Shown here: positions 46,980-58,600 of the stretch, in pieces
How positions within the stretch are numbered: the first letter of the stretch is position 1
Layout: the number at the start of each line of letters is the position of its first letter
Translations under genes and position numbers: made by a program
From: Morchella semilibera
Taxonomy: Eukaryota > Ascomycota > Pezizomycetes > Pezizales > Morchellaceae
Direction: 5' to 3'
Length of the DNA stretch: 64,000 nt
Assembly: GCA_009192285.1 (NCBI GenBank)
Contig: CM018604.1
Span: forward strand, 4,807,746 to 4,871,745
The notes under the pieces: model-generated
Database searches by the model: none
Told to the model about the DNA's origin: nothing
Seen by the model: the letters and a program-made list of their open reading frames with translations, nothing else

Positions 46980-48530
46980 TGGGACCACTAGGAATTTGAA
47001 ATCTAAACCTCCCCCTCCTGTCTTGTAAAGATCGTTGTTATCAAGGCGTTGGAGGAGTAGTCCATAGTCTTTAATTGTCATTGGGGTTTCATTTTGAATC
47101 ATTAGGGCCATCGAATCCTGATTAAGCTCTTCCAAAAGACATTCAATCTTAGCAGCCTCGTTGAACTCAGAGTATGCAGCATACCACTGGAACTTTGCGA
47201 AGTACTCAGAAAGGTTACGTTGGAGTTGTCTAATCTCCCTTAGGTTACGAGCAGCTGTGGCCATCCAATCCCGATCCCCAAAAGCACTATTCAAAATTTC
47301 GAAAAATTCCGCTATCGAGTCAAGAGCAATTCCTTCATCCGTAATATAAGCAAGAAATTGGTCCATCCCCAGTTCTTCCGATCGAGATATAGAATACGCA
47401 AGTTGTTGTACCGAGGTGAGAAAACAATCGAGGTTAGCTGTAAGCTCAATCAGTAAATGTCTCTGAAGGGTTCTAAGGCTCTTGCGGTCGCCTGTCCCGG
47501 CGTCTTGGCATTTGTCCCGACATTTCGGTAGGAGATGTACGGTTGTGATTGTTAGGGTAATGTTAAGCGAGAGCGGGGAGTGCGAGGTGGAGGCTGTCGT
47601 CATTAGGTTCTGGGAGGTTCGATGGCGTGATGGATTGGTAATGTAGAAGAGCGGAGATGGTGGGGAGGATTACGAGGTGTGGTAGCAACAGGTTTCTATG
47701 AGGTTCTATGAGCGAAAGTGTGAGTCATAACGGACTAGGGAAGGAGGTGTGTTAAATAGCGGGGATAGATGTTTTCCTTAGTTCTTTCTTTCTTTTCTCT
47801 CTGTCTCGTCTTCCTGTTATCTTGGTACATAGGAATCTACCCCTATTTTTAAGCCATAGTCTCTTGTGCCAAAGATTCGTTCCTCTAACAAAGAGGAAAC
47901 CCATAGCACCTCTCATCGTTCTCGTTGAGGTCCATTCGGTCCTCAATCTCCCTGCTCTGTGCCCTGTGCCTTTGCCCTTGTCTTTGCCCTCACTGGTGCC
48001 TGTGCTTGTGCCTGCTCGGTGTTGCCTTTGTCTTCGTCGGTTTCCTCGTCGCTTCGGCTGTGCTCCTCGGGTCCTTCTGCGTCATCATTGTCATATTCTT
48101 CTTTGCGTCGGGTCACTCCGTCACATCGCCCCGGTATTTCTCCGAGTCAGGAAGTTTCCCTAATTTGGACGGCTTGGTTCAGTCGTCATGGAGATCCTCT
48201 AAAACTTCCTTAACACCTTCTTGCAACTTTTTGATCTTAGCTCATAGTCCCTGAGTTTCTTTATGGAACTCAGTTTGGGCTTGCTCAGATTTGGCATGGT
48301 GGGTAGCGAAGTCGACCTCATATTGCTGGACCCCTTTGTATGCCCTTTGGAGGAGGCCATATGCTTGCTTCGACTCTTGGTTTGCAGTGGAGTCCACTTT
48401 AGAGTGAGCGACAAAGAACCCTTCAAGATCTGTATGGAGCTTTTGATAGTCAAATGCATCGGGGGCGGAAGCGGTCCTGATAATCTGTGGTGCGAGGAAC
48501 TCAGACTGTGACAGTCAAATAAGGGTGTTC
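46980..48530 (-). pseudogene. gypsy-3 gag, interrupted by a solo LTR
   Basis: The N-terminal half lies at about 48530-48130 and the C-terminal half at 47490-46980 (RKSLRTLQRHLLIELTANLDCFLTSVQQLAYSI...). A Pro-rich linker and CYYCGG zinc knuckle follow near 46780. Frameshifts are present in the N-terminal half and near the knuckle. Confidence 0.83.
47493..48125 (+). mobile_element. Solo family A LTR (A15) nested in gypsy-3 gag
   Basis: 633 bp, perfect duplication TCGCC (47488-47492 and 48126-48130). Opposite in sense to the gypsy-3 element. Confidence 0.93.
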
Positions 48531-48539
48531 TCGTTTTAG

Positions 48540-48856
48540 TGTGACGGAGTAACCCGACGCAAAGTAGAAGATGATAATAATGGCGTAAAAGTTCTTGAGG
48601 AGCACAGCCAGCGCAACGAGGACACCGACGAAGACAGGAACAACACCGGGCAGGCACAACCACAGGCACCGTCAAAGGCAAAGGCAAAGGTAAAGGCAAA
48701 AGGGCGCAAGACAGAGAGAGTGAGGACCGGATAGATTTCAAAGAGAATGATGAAAGGTACTATGGGTTTTCTCTCAAGAGAACAAGGTCTTGGGTGCCAG
48801 TGCGAGGAACTATGGCTTGGGAATAGGAGTAGTATATTCCTATGTATCGAGATAAC
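48540..48856 (-). repeat. Family A 5' LTR of gypsy-3, first half (A16)
   Basis: Starts TGTGACGGAGTAACCCGACG and runs to the GAGATAAC motif, where repeat B6 begins. Two bases of the continuation (AG) follow B6 before LTR A17 starts. Confidence 0.85.
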
Positions 48857-49354
48857 TATCACGGAGCGAAACGAAAGCGGGGTCAAGACTTGCCAAGGTA
48901 TAACACCAAAGCAAAGGGAGGTGAAGTAGGGTAAGGCGGAGCGGGAAGATCGAGGGAGGTTACAGACCAAGGAGTGAGGCGAGACGGAAGAGGTACGAAA
49001 CAACGTCTATAGGTTTACTCCTACCTTTTGGGGTAGGAGCGGGAGAACTCAATTGTAGCTAGAGGTCCTAAAGCTTTGTATTGGCTCAAGGATAGGGAGG
49101 TTGCATGAAAAGGAAAAGAAAAGAAAGAGAAACCCTACAAGCGAGGGAGAGAGCTCCCCATATATAGCCCTGAAACCCCTTCGCTGACTCATATCATAGG
49201 AACCCATAGAACCCCAAGAAAATCCCTCTATTAGAAGTACATGCGCAACGTTGACTCATAGAATCCCTGCAACAGAAACTCATAAAACATTATAGAAAAC
49301 CCCTGACTAATCCTTCTTCCCACAATGTCGCCAAGCATGCTACACACCGTGATA
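48857..49354 (-). mobile_element. Family B LTR-like repeat (B6)
   Basis: 498 bp in reverse orientation: plus strand TATCACGGAGCG...ACACCGTGATA, with a perfect 5-bp duplication ATAAC (48852-48856, 49355-49359). Inserted inside gypsy-3 LTR A16. Confidence 0.92.
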
Positions 49355-49361
49355 ATAACAG

Positions 49362-49981
49362 TGTGACGGAGTAACCTGACGCAAAGAAGAAGATGACAAT
49401 GATGATGCAGAAGGGCTTGAGGAGCACGGCCTAAGCGACGAGGAGACCGACGAAGACAAGGGCAACACCGGGCAGGCACAATCACAGGCACCGGCGAAGG
49501 CAAAGGCAAGGGCAAGGGTACAAGAGCACAGGGCAGGGAAAGTGAGGACCAGATGGACCTCAACGAGAACGATGAGAGGTACTATGAGTTTCCTCGAGAG
49601 AGGACACAATCTTGAGTGCAAGGAACTATGTCTTGAGGATAGGAGTATATTCCTATGTACTGAGATAACAGAAAGACGAAACAGAGAAGAAAGAAAGAAA
49701 AAAACCAAGGAAAATATTTATCCCCGCTATTTAACACATCTCCCCCACCAGCCCGTTATGACTCACACTTTCGCCCATACAACCTCATAGAAACCCATCG
49801 CTACCACATCTCGTATTCCTCCCCACTATCTCTGTTATTCCCATTACAAATCTATCACGCCATCGAACCTCCTAGAACCCAATGATGACACCCCCCTCTC
49901 AGCACACCTCCTTATCGCTTAACATTACTCCAACAATCACAACCACGCTTTGCCTACCGAACCCTCAGGACTTATGCCAAG
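49362..49981 (-). repeat. Family A LTR (A17), interrupted near its end by A18
   Basis: Starts TGTGACGGAGTAACC; stops at ...TATGCCAAG where A18 begins. Its last bases (ACGCTGGGA) appear to resume after A18 at about 50619. Confidence 0.83.
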
Positions 49982-50613
49982 TGTCCCGGCGTCTTGGCAT
50001 CGGTCTCAAGGGTTAAGTAGTCGAAGCGCTGTTGCGATTGCTTAGGAATAGTTAAGCGAAGAAGTGGTGTGTTAAAGGAGGTTGTCGTCATTTGGTTCTA
50101 GGAGGTTCGATGGAGTGATGGATTTGTAATGTAAATAGCGGAGATGGTGGGGAGGAATGCAAGGTGTGGGTGCGATAGGTTTCTGTCGTCTTCTATGAAC
50201 TGATTTATGAGTCATGGCAGACTGGTGGAGGGGGAGTGTTCAATAGTGGAGATAAATGTTTTCCTTAGTTCTTTCTTTCTTTCCTCTCTGTCTCGTCTTA
50301 CTGTCACCTCGGTACATAGGATTCCACTTCTATTTCTAAGCCATAGCATCTCGTACCAAAAAACTTGATCCTCTAACAAGAGGAAACCCATAGTATTTCT
50401 CATTGTTCTCGTCGAGGTGCATCCGATCCTTACCCCCCCTGCTCTGCGGCCTTGTACCTTTGCCCTTGTCTTTGCCTTTGCCGGTGCCTGAGCTTGTGCC
50501 TGCCCGGTATTACCTTTGTATTCAACAGTTTCCTCGTTGCTGAGGCTGTGCTCCTCAGGTTCTTCTGCGTCATAATTGTCATCTTCTTCTTTGCGTCAGG
50601 TTACTCCATCACA
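49982..50613 (+). mobile_element. Family A LTR (A18) nested in A17
   Basis: TGTCCCGGCGTC...TTACTCCATCACA. Flanks CCAAG (left) and CTAAA (right) could be a 5-bp duplication altered by two transitions. The right flank CTAAAACG also resembles the internal start of gypsy elements, so a truncated 5' LTR is an alternative. Confidence 0.78.
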
Positions 50614-50654
50614 CTAAAACGCTGGGAAACTGGGACACTTCTGTGAAGGTAAGT

Positions 50655-51009
50655 TTAGAACTAAATAATCATAATAGTTATGTATAAGAATATATTCATA
50701 TGTACTGGGATAACAGGAAGACAAGATAGACAAAAAAGAAAGAAAAGAAAGAACTTGAAAACATTTATACCCACTATTTAAAATCGCCCTACTCTAGTCT
50801 GCTTTGACTTATTCTTCAGCTCATAAAATCTCATGGAACCCAGTTGCTACTAACCTCCTGTATTTACTTCCACCATCTTCTTTAATTATTACAAATCTAT
50901 TATGCAATTGAACTTCATAGAATCTAATGACTAAAATCTCTCCTTATTTCCCACTATCCTCGCTTTAGTGGCACTGAATTACCGGAACAGATGCCAAGAC
51001 GCCGGGACA
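50655..51009 (-). repeat. Family A LTR fragment (A19)
   Basis: Second half of a strongly diverged, AT-shifted LTR, ending GCCAAGACGCCGGGACA. Its first half is missing. Confidence 0.75.
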
Positions 51010-51990
51010 CTGTATCTATTTGGCGGTAAAGTTGTCAGCAGTGAAAAGACGATCAATAAATGGAAAAGCCTATTTCTTGTTTTTATTAGCTAGCAGTACA
51101 AAAGGTCAGTATGGACAAAGATTTCCTATGTCTTAGCTACTGATCAAAACGGCGGCGTACAGGTAACATTTCATATATTTGATTTGTTGTGATTGAAGGT
51201 CGTTGATGGCGTTTCCTATTTCCTATTTTTGAAGGTGGCGTGCGGGAATGACGTTGAAGGTGGCGACATGAGGCGATGGAGCAAGCGGCAAAGGGAAAAA
51301 TGGCCGACAACGTATGCTTTTAAGCGTTGAAAATAGTAGCTAGAAAAGTGGTGGTTTTGAAGCTAGTGTGTGGAACTAAAGAGAGAGGGGGGTTCGTTGT
51401 GGGGCATGAATCCGCGGCTAGAGGTTACCACGCCTTGACATCTTGGCGGCGGTTGCGGGCACGTGGCATTAGTGTTTCGTTTCCTTTTGTCTCTCGTTCA
51501 CATCATCATCAATATATCATCAGAGTCACGTTTCACGTTCATAGTTCAAGAGATTATCATCTTGGGCATCGTGAATAGTGATTCATCAAGAAACCTCCGC
51601 CTCGTTAATTTACATCCTTTATTCGTACATCCGCAGCTACAACGTTCGCTGAGGGGCGGCGCTCGTAGAAGGGCAAGCGGGTTTATATCGCAGAATTCGT
51701 TACTATGTAGGTTGTATGTAACACTTCTATATGAAGTTGTATAATCACATCAAATTCTAGATCTAGCGGAGGATGGTGTCTGGACGGGTTCGGATTCGGT
51801 CTTCACGATTTCACTTGTTCCGCCTCGCAATTCTAGTTGAATCCGTCAACCTAATATTCAGATGAATACCTACTTTGACATGTTATGTAAGATTAATTTC
51901 GATTACTACCGTGAGAATAAATGGAATATACTATTTGACAATCTAGGAAATTTTCATTAACTGCCTGCCCGATTTCCACAAATCATTCCT
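51010..51990. other. Region between LTRs and SGT1
   Basis: About 980 bp with no gene that I can recognise. It includes the SGT1 3' UTR and terminator on the minus strand near 51990. Short open frames (51327-51744) look random. Confidence 0.5.
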
Positions 51991-53364
51991 TTAACTATTC
52001 CATTTATGTGCGACCATACCCTCTAATGGATTATCATATCAGCCTCATGAGGTTAGACTAAATGTATTTATGATCTTACCTGGTGGGCTTGTCTCAACAG
52101 GGGCCATCCCAACCTCTTTCCAGTTAGTACTCAGAGCGGTTCCGTTACTTTCGACATAACTCTTCATCATAGCCCTCTTAGTATCTTCATCTGCGTCTTT
52201 ATAGAGCTTTTTAAAGAAATGGTTAACTGGATCACCACCCTCGGTCTCGCTATCGTATTCTGCGCCATCATCGGGATCAGTCACTTCACCTTCTACAACG
52301 TCTTTACCATCCCTGGGGCGTGAGAGATCCTTTGCAACCTTATCCCAATCCTTCGGGCCTGACTTTGAGGATGTTGGATAAAGTGGTACCTTCGCATTTC
52401 CCCTAGTAGTTATGTCGGGTGTTGCCTGCACTGTGGTTGCCCCAATTACTTGGGCTGCCTCAGATGCTTCTAGATCTCCCCACTTTTGTCCGGGAATTTT
52501 TTTCTCGAGTTTGATCTCAATCTTCGTTGACAAAATAGTATATGTTGATGTCTCGGCCTTAATAGAGTGCTGGAGAGGGTCGAGGTCGAAGGTGAACACG
52601 GGCCCGGATTGCAATGGGAAGGCGATTGAAACCTAAATTTATAGTGTAGCCTATTAGGACATATTCAAATCTAAGACCCTAAATTACGAGAACGAAAGCA
52701 ATACCGATCTTTCATTGATCTCTACTGCTGTCTCGTCCCTTGGTACACCTTTAACATAAATTGTGATGACAACATGGGTACCAGTTTGATACCACTCGTG
52801 ACGAATCTTGCTGGGCGGTGTTACAACGCCTTTGGGGTGAAGCACTGGTTGAGGTACCACATGGTCACTCGCTTGCTCGGTCTGGCTGCTCTTTTTCTCG
52901 CTGATCACTTTAGGAATTTCCACGTCAGGAATCTCCTTTATGGTAACTTCTTTACTGATATCCTCCTCTTCCACCTTGGCAAGCTGCATCTCAAGTTTGC
53001 CCTTCCAGATTCCGATGAGGTTCTTGTCTTTGTCGTTGCCAGCCTTTTTCTCGGCTTCATTGAAACAGAAACCGGCATCCCCTAGTTTCCCCTGTAAAAG
53101 TAAAGATATCCCTCGCCGGAGCTGTGCGGCACCAATGAGCTCACGTTTTCCTCGCTTGTTGGCAAGGACAACAGCCAACTCGGCATCACGTAGTGCGGAT
53201 GCATAATTGGATGAACGCTGGTAAGCAGTGGAACGCTTCAAGTAATAATCCGGAGACTCGGGAGTTTGCTTTAGAGCTTGAGTATACAAATCAACCGCTT
53301 GAGCATAGTTTTGAGAATTCAGAGCTTTCAAGCCTTGGTCGGCGAGAGTTGCGGGAGAAGGCAT
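51991..53364 (-). CDS. SGT1: SGT1, HSP90 co-chaperone
   Basis: Three exons: 53364-52705, 52632-52080 and 52022-51991, giving 414 residues. Intron 1 (GTATTG...TTTAG, 72 nt) is placed by homology, since ERS-VSIAFPL keeps the CS domain continuous. Intron 2 (57 nt) joins SPPE-GMVAHKW. The domain order is TPR repeats (residues 1-about 115), a charged linker, a CS (p23-like) domain (about 197-275, HEWYQTGTHVVITIYVKG to STKIEIKLEKK) and a C-terminal SGS domain ending PPEGMVAHKWNS. In yeast SGT1 links HSP90 and SKP1 for kinetochore and SCF assembly. No defects seen. The first Met fits family starts. Confidence 0.93.
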
Positions 53365-54875
53365 TGCTATTCTTGGTTATAGACATTTAGTAAAGGATCC
53401 TTAAGTTGGTCCACGGGTTCCAAACCTGGTCCGGGCTTCCAATACAGGCCTGTGAGCCAACCGTACGCTTTTGGTTGTGTGGATCAGATCTGAGTGAGTC
53501 CTTCGCTATATGAAGATACGATAAAGGCAGATGGTTGAATCGATGAGTGAGTGGTAATAGATGCGGGGGCTGATATAAGGATATAGGGCTACACGCACTT
53601 TGCAACTCTACCTATCTATCTATGTTCTCTTCGAAATGGCTAGAACATTCTCTAAGGTCTAGTGCGACTACATGCATACCCATTAATGCTCGCGCGGCCG
53701 AGTTTTAACTGAATCACATGACCTGTGAGTAATGCAAGAAACCTGCCAACCAGCACCACGTGATTTAGTTAGAATTCGGCTGCGCGAGTATGTGGTTCCA
53801 GTCTGGACCGGAAAAAAAATCTACATGGATTTATAACTACAGCCTCTGGTAGAATTGTTGTAGAGGGGTCTAAAGACAGGGTTTAGGTAGCTGGCCCAGC
53901 CAATAGGAGTCTTGTCACACTTCTACCAGATGCTGGATATGTATGTAGTTTGTTGATTGGTTGGTTTTATATTAAGTGCAAGCGTATGGGGGTGAAGTTG
54001 GGCCAGGAAGCAGTTATGGTGTTAAGTCACCTGACCGTTCCAACTTCACCCTCGTAAGCTGATAGATATGTACTCCCCTCCCCCCGCTCTACCTACGATG
54101 TTAGGGTTAAGAAACTTAACCTTCTGCATGCCAGGTCGTAATTTACAGTGCTAGTTTAATTAAGGTCAAATTTAAAGTGCCAATTGGTGTTTGGACGTTC
54201 TACATCCCCAGTTTAATATCCTATATCAGACCCCACAGTAAAATACTGACCCACCCAGAAGAAGCAAATTTTGTGTGACTTTACTAACAGATCCCGCTAT
54301 CTCCCTTATCAAATAATAGATCTTCCATACAAATTTAATTCCTCCATTATAGGGGGGTCAGCATTGACAGTCTAAGGATACGGCACCCCATTTTACAGAA
54401 CAGAGAATTTGTTGGGCTCAATAAGGAAAGGTGTTTGCGAGAGAAGGAAGAGGTGAGGACCGATATTCTACAACTTCCTGACCCGTTCATCGCTTTGGAC
54501 TGTAGTTATCAACCTAGTTTCTAGGATCATGGGTCCAAGGATAGGAAAATCAACATTAACATAAGCCTCGAGTCCTCGAGAAAAAAATACAAACACGTTA
54601 AACCGGGTGTAAGAAAAGCAATGGAACGTAACAGGCCAGCAGCTCGATCAAAGAAAATATCTGGAGTAAATAGGGCAAATGATGTTATAGGCCGTTAGTT
54701 ATACAGAGATACAGAGCAATAAAAGGGACGCCGGATCCCTAGAGTAAACACGAACAAAATTACTGCACAGCTTAGCTCTCTCGGTGTAGTAAAACTCAAG
54801 TTCAAGGGTAAGACACCAATGCGGTGCGCCAAGCGCACACGAATTGTTAGAACTGCCTTTAAATCTAGGGGATAT
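53365..54875. other. Spacer upstream of SGT1 and downstream of URC4
   Basis: 1.5 kb. The SGT1 promoter is expected within the first few hundred bases and the URC4 terminator near 54870. Apart from one imperfect inverted repeat (53689-53788) no gene, tRNA or transposon gene was recognised. Confidence 0.5.
53689..53788. repeat. Imperfect 32-bp inverted repeat, possible MITE
   Basis: Arms 53689-53720 and 53757-53788 match at 27 of 32 positions; all five mismatches are transitions. Both outer ends are CTCGCGC. No clear duplication at the flanks. Confidence 0.7.
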
Positions 54876-56711
54876 TTAAAAAACTGTCCCGTCTGACAAT
54901 ATCATAATTGGAGGTTCCTTAGTGTTTGGCCTAGAAACCTCGGCGAGTTCTCTTCCACCCTATAAAATCGACTTAGAGAGCTAGCTCATATTCCTTAAGT
55001 ATATTCACTTACCTTCCAAGTTCCCGCCTCTAGCATTTGTGCCAAAGTCAACTGATCACCGTTCCTCAAATCCAGCAGGTTATTGACCTCACCCAGCAGC
55101 ATATCCAAGAACCCTAATGTGCAAGCTCTCCACTCGATAATTACATCGTCTTCAGGCCCGAACAAAGGTACGACTTCCACATTTGGTTGACCCGCCTTTT
55201 TGGCGTTCGCGTGGTATGCCTGGATACCCCTCTCCATCTGTGGTTGCTTCAAAGTCAAAAGGCCGGTATCTATCAGAAGACCCCCGTTACGGTACTCTGG
55301 TAGTCCAGTGAGCAGGTGCTCGCCTGCCCACATCACCCCCATTAATTTGGACATTGGAACCATAAGTGAATAAGTAAGCCATTGCGTGAGTTTGTGAAAG
55401 GGAACAATGCGTTCCCAACCAGGCGCAGGGGGCATGGAAGAGCAAGGCCAGGCATCGCCTAAAGAAACGCCATCGAATTGGGTACGTGACTGAGGCCAAA
55501 TTGGTGCAAGGCCTTCCATTAAAACATTCCATAAAGTAGGAATTGGGATTACTGGTGTGACGCCAAATTTCTGTGTTGTTGGATGTTGCAGTAGGTAGTC
55601 TAGCGGGTCAGATTGGCTATAAATATGAAAACTGCCATGATGGCTTGAAACTTACCAAGCATATTTCCGGGACGCGAGTCTACTCCAAAGAAATCTTGAT
55701 TGTCCAAAGCTTCTCCTAACTTTATCAAAAGCGATGACCGACCTTCGAGGCCATCCATCGGATTACTATCAGAGATTTGAAGGCCCTTCGCGAGAATCTC
55801 AACAGTCAATCCCTTCAATGCCATCCCTGCAAATAGTGATTTAAAGTCAGTCAATGTAATGTCAAGTTAATCAGGGCATGTGGGTGAACCTCTGGATAGG
55901 TAGAGGTTTGCGAAAGAACAAGAACTCACCATCAACTTGTTCTTTTTGCTCAGGATTGCTACTGAATAGACCCTCTCTGAACATATCTAAACTTGCTACA
56001 GCTAATCCCTCACTTCTCCGATATACTTTTCCGTTATCTTTTGATATGTACTGCCATTTCGTGCCAGCGCCAGCATCCAACAACACAGACACCAGAAAAA
56101 GATCAATCAATCTTCTTGTTTGTTCCGCAGTGTCCACATTCGAGGGCCAAGACTTTATTAGTTGATCGATCCGAGGCCGACCGCCAACCTCAAAGTGCTG
56201 CCAGCGGCCATGTGGAGGAATTGTGTGATAGTCAGGTGCGTAGTCCCTCTGTATTATTTCCCGGTGCAGAAAGGTCAATTATGTAGCCTTGAAGATGCCG
56301 GGCAAAATTTCAGGAGCCACTATGGGGCCCGTACCTTTATAATTGAAACAACGTATTCCGCAACATCCTTAAACTTTTCCATATCCACAGTAAAATTGGT
56401 TAACTGGTTTTTAAGAGCAGCTTGGATCACGAATTTCGATCGCTCTCTGACAGCATATATACTCCTTAGATAGCCCGAAGGGTCCATGCCTGGATCAGGC
56501 GCAGGAGGAAGCTCTATCGAAGGGATTGCTGGCAATGGGGGGAAGCATTTCCGGATGATGAAGATCTCCCCGGGGGACCTGTTGTGGGGGACCTGATTGT
56601 GCTAGCCAGGGAGGTTTGGGAACCTTTCCTACCAGGTTTACTTCCAGTGCCTTCCGAGGTGACGGAGTTCGCTCTAGATCCGTTCTTTTTTGAGAAGAGA
56701 CCCATCACCAC
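54876..56711 (-). CDS. URC4: URC4/urg3-type uracil catabolism protein (DUF1688)
   Basis: Five exons: 56711-56335, 56248-55930, 55826-55656, 55599-55013 and 54959-54876, with GT-AG introns of 86, 103, 56 and 53 nt. The joined reading gives landmarks of the DUF1688 family: PPAPDP...YLRSIYAVRERS, IIKRDYAPDYHTIPPHGRWQHF, GGRPRIDQLI, DLFLVSVLLDAGAGTKW, RRSEGLAVASLDMF, QVDGMALKGLT, ESRTQ-like WPQSRTQFDGVSLGDAWPCS, and the C-terminal LSDGTVF stop. Relatives act in fungal uracil degradation. Exon 1 has an apparent one-base loss in a C6 run (about 56538-56543) between the Ser-rich leader and LPAIPSIELPP. An unusual 71-nt intron with a GTCACC donor is an alternative. With the frame repaired, it is about 512 residues. 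Confidence 0.88.
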
Positions 56712-57589
56712 TTATCTATATTGTTTTGTTCGTTTCGTTTCTGGCGACAGTATTCCAGAAAAAGGGGGGAAGAAAGAAAAGAAAGGGGGTGGTGCTCAGA
56801 CAGTAATTGTCTATATTCCGGTGGGGAGAGTAGGGGACGTAAAGTGGGAGTAGTTAGCAGAGGGAAGATTTCGAGGGAACGGAGCGGAAAGGAGGAGAGG
56901 GGGAGTGGAGAAATGGGAGAGGGCTCAAGAAAGGGAGCACAGCGACCAGAAGGGAAGCACTGGCAGTGGGTCCAGGAGATGCGGCTGTGAATTAAGCGGA
57001 TGCGCGGGGCTCCCAGCAGCAAGCAGTAGGAGCAGAGGATCTTCCCGGCAGAGTGCAGTGTAGGTTCATCAACCTGTTCAACAGTAACATTGGAAAACAG
57101 GGCCCTGAGATTACCTTACAAAGTTAGGGTGTCATAAAGAAGCGAATTCTAATGTTCTTTGTCAAAATACAATTGTTGCAGCCAGAGGCATTGGTTGTTG
57201 CACACTGCCAATGCGGTTGCAGCATATTACACTCTATTGTTGACGCCAGCTGCCACTTTTCATTTGGACCATGCAGGTATTTCGAATCTTGGGCGCGTTT
57301 ACGGAAACTAAAGTGAACTCAGTTCGTTAGCATCAGGTGTGTATGGGCCAGTGGCCGAAATAGACGCGTCTGCAGGCTGAGTCTTAGTCCAAATCTTAGC
57401 CTCTCAGCCTCAGCCTCAGCCTCAGGCAGTGAGGCCAGTCGGGTGGCCACTTACCACTTTTGTCTATCCTATAACCAGGCTACTCGCCGGGTGATCTAAA
57501 CTACTACACGTGTAGGGGTAAGTCTGTTGACTATGCCAGTGGTGGCAGTTCGCTACCAAGAATAAATTATCAATATCGAGTCGCTCCCC
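56712..57589. other. Region upstream of URC4
   Basis: Purine-rich on the plus strand close to the gene (56750-56960), then unremarkable. A CAGCCT/CTCAGC simple repeat lies at about 57400-57425. The URC4 promoter is expected in the first few hundred bases. No gene seen. Confidence 0.5.
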
Positions 57590-57698
57590 CTTCAGCGTCA
57601 CTGACCGCCTGCAGCCTGCTAGGCATGCTTTTAACTAGGTCCTCCAAATAAGTTACAGGTATGCGATCCCATACAATTTTTCATTAAATCTATATTCT
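57590..57698 (-). pseudogene. Tc1-type transposase C-terminal relic
   Basis: The minus strand reads VWDRIPVTYLEDLVKSMPSRLQAV, the conserved C terminus of fungal Tc1 transposases, from about 57690 to 57600. The upstream part of the gene is replaced by family B repeat B4. It differs from the Tc1 at 29118-30731. Confidence 0.75.
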
Positions 57699-58232
57699 TA
57701 TCACAGCGTGGAACGTGCTTAGGGATGGTGAAGGAATAAGGACTAGTCAGGCTTTCTCTTATGTTCTATGGGGTTCGGTTAAAGAATTCTCATGAATCAA
57801 CAATATGCATGTTTTTCTAATAAAGGGATTCTACTGGGTTCTATGGGATGAGTCAGCAAAAGAATTCCAAGAATATACCTAGGGGGTTTTCTCGCTCGCT
57901 TGTAGACTTCTCCTCTTCTTTTTTCCTCTTCACAACTTTCTTATCCTTTTAGTCAATAGATACTTTAGGACTTTTAGTTATCAACAAGCTACCCTAAAGT
58001 CCTTGAAGGGATTACAAAAACTGTTTCTGGATACACTTACTAGTAGTCCTTCAGGCTAGTGTTTCTTTCGCCCTCGCACGTACTTGACTCTAACTTACTA
58101 ATTCACTTCACTCTCTTTGCTCCTACTTTCGTATTCTGTTCTTGGCTTGGTTGTATATACAACGTTGGCTTATTCCATATATGCTCATATACTCCTCATC
58201 AGATTCAGATCTAATGATTGCGTTGCATCAGC
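57699..58232 (+). repeat. Family B repeat (B4), right end unclear
   Basis: Begins TATCACAGCGTGGAACG and shows family motifs (GACTAGTCAGGCTTTCTCTTATGTTCTATGGGG; ATGGGATGAGTCAG). A clear CCGTGATA end was not found before the LTR fragments at 58233. Confidence 0.65.
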
Positions 58233-58600
58233 AAGTAAGACGGAGCAACCCGACGCAAAGTAGAAGATGACAATGATGATGCAGAAGGACTTGAGGAGCA
58301 AAGCCACTGGCACAACGAGGACACTGACAAAAACAGGAACAACACCGGGCAGGCACAAAGACAGGCACCAGCGAAGGCAAAGGTGTGACGGAGTAACCCG
58401 ACGTGAAGTAGAAGATGACAATGATGACGCAAAAGGACTCGGGGAGTACAGTCAGCGTGACGAGGACATCGACAAAGACAGGAACTACACTGGACACTGG
58501 CAAGCACAAGCACAGGCACCGGTAACTTGAAAGGTACCGGCAAAGACAAAGGCAAAGGCAAAAGCAAAGGCAAAGGCAGAGTAGGGAGAGTGAGGACCGG
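58233..58600 (-). repeat. Two tandem 5' fragments of family A LTR (A20)
   Basis: AGACGGAGCAACCCGACGC... (58240-about 58382) is followed directly by TGTGACGGAGTAACCCGACG... (58384-about 58600). Both stop in or after the GGCAAA tract. A tandem duplication or two truncated copies. Confidence 0.7.

Larger units (their letters stand above)
46123..48856 (-). mobile_element. Ty3/gypsy gypsy-3 remnant (5' LTR, gag, protease)
   Basis: Minus orientation. The 5' LTR part is 48540-48856, gag runs from about 48530 to 46980, and protease from about 46694 to 46123. It is truncated by LTR A14 on the left; no pol remains. A solo LTR (47493-48125) is nested in gag. Its 5' LTR is cut by family B repeat B6. Confidence 0.87.
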
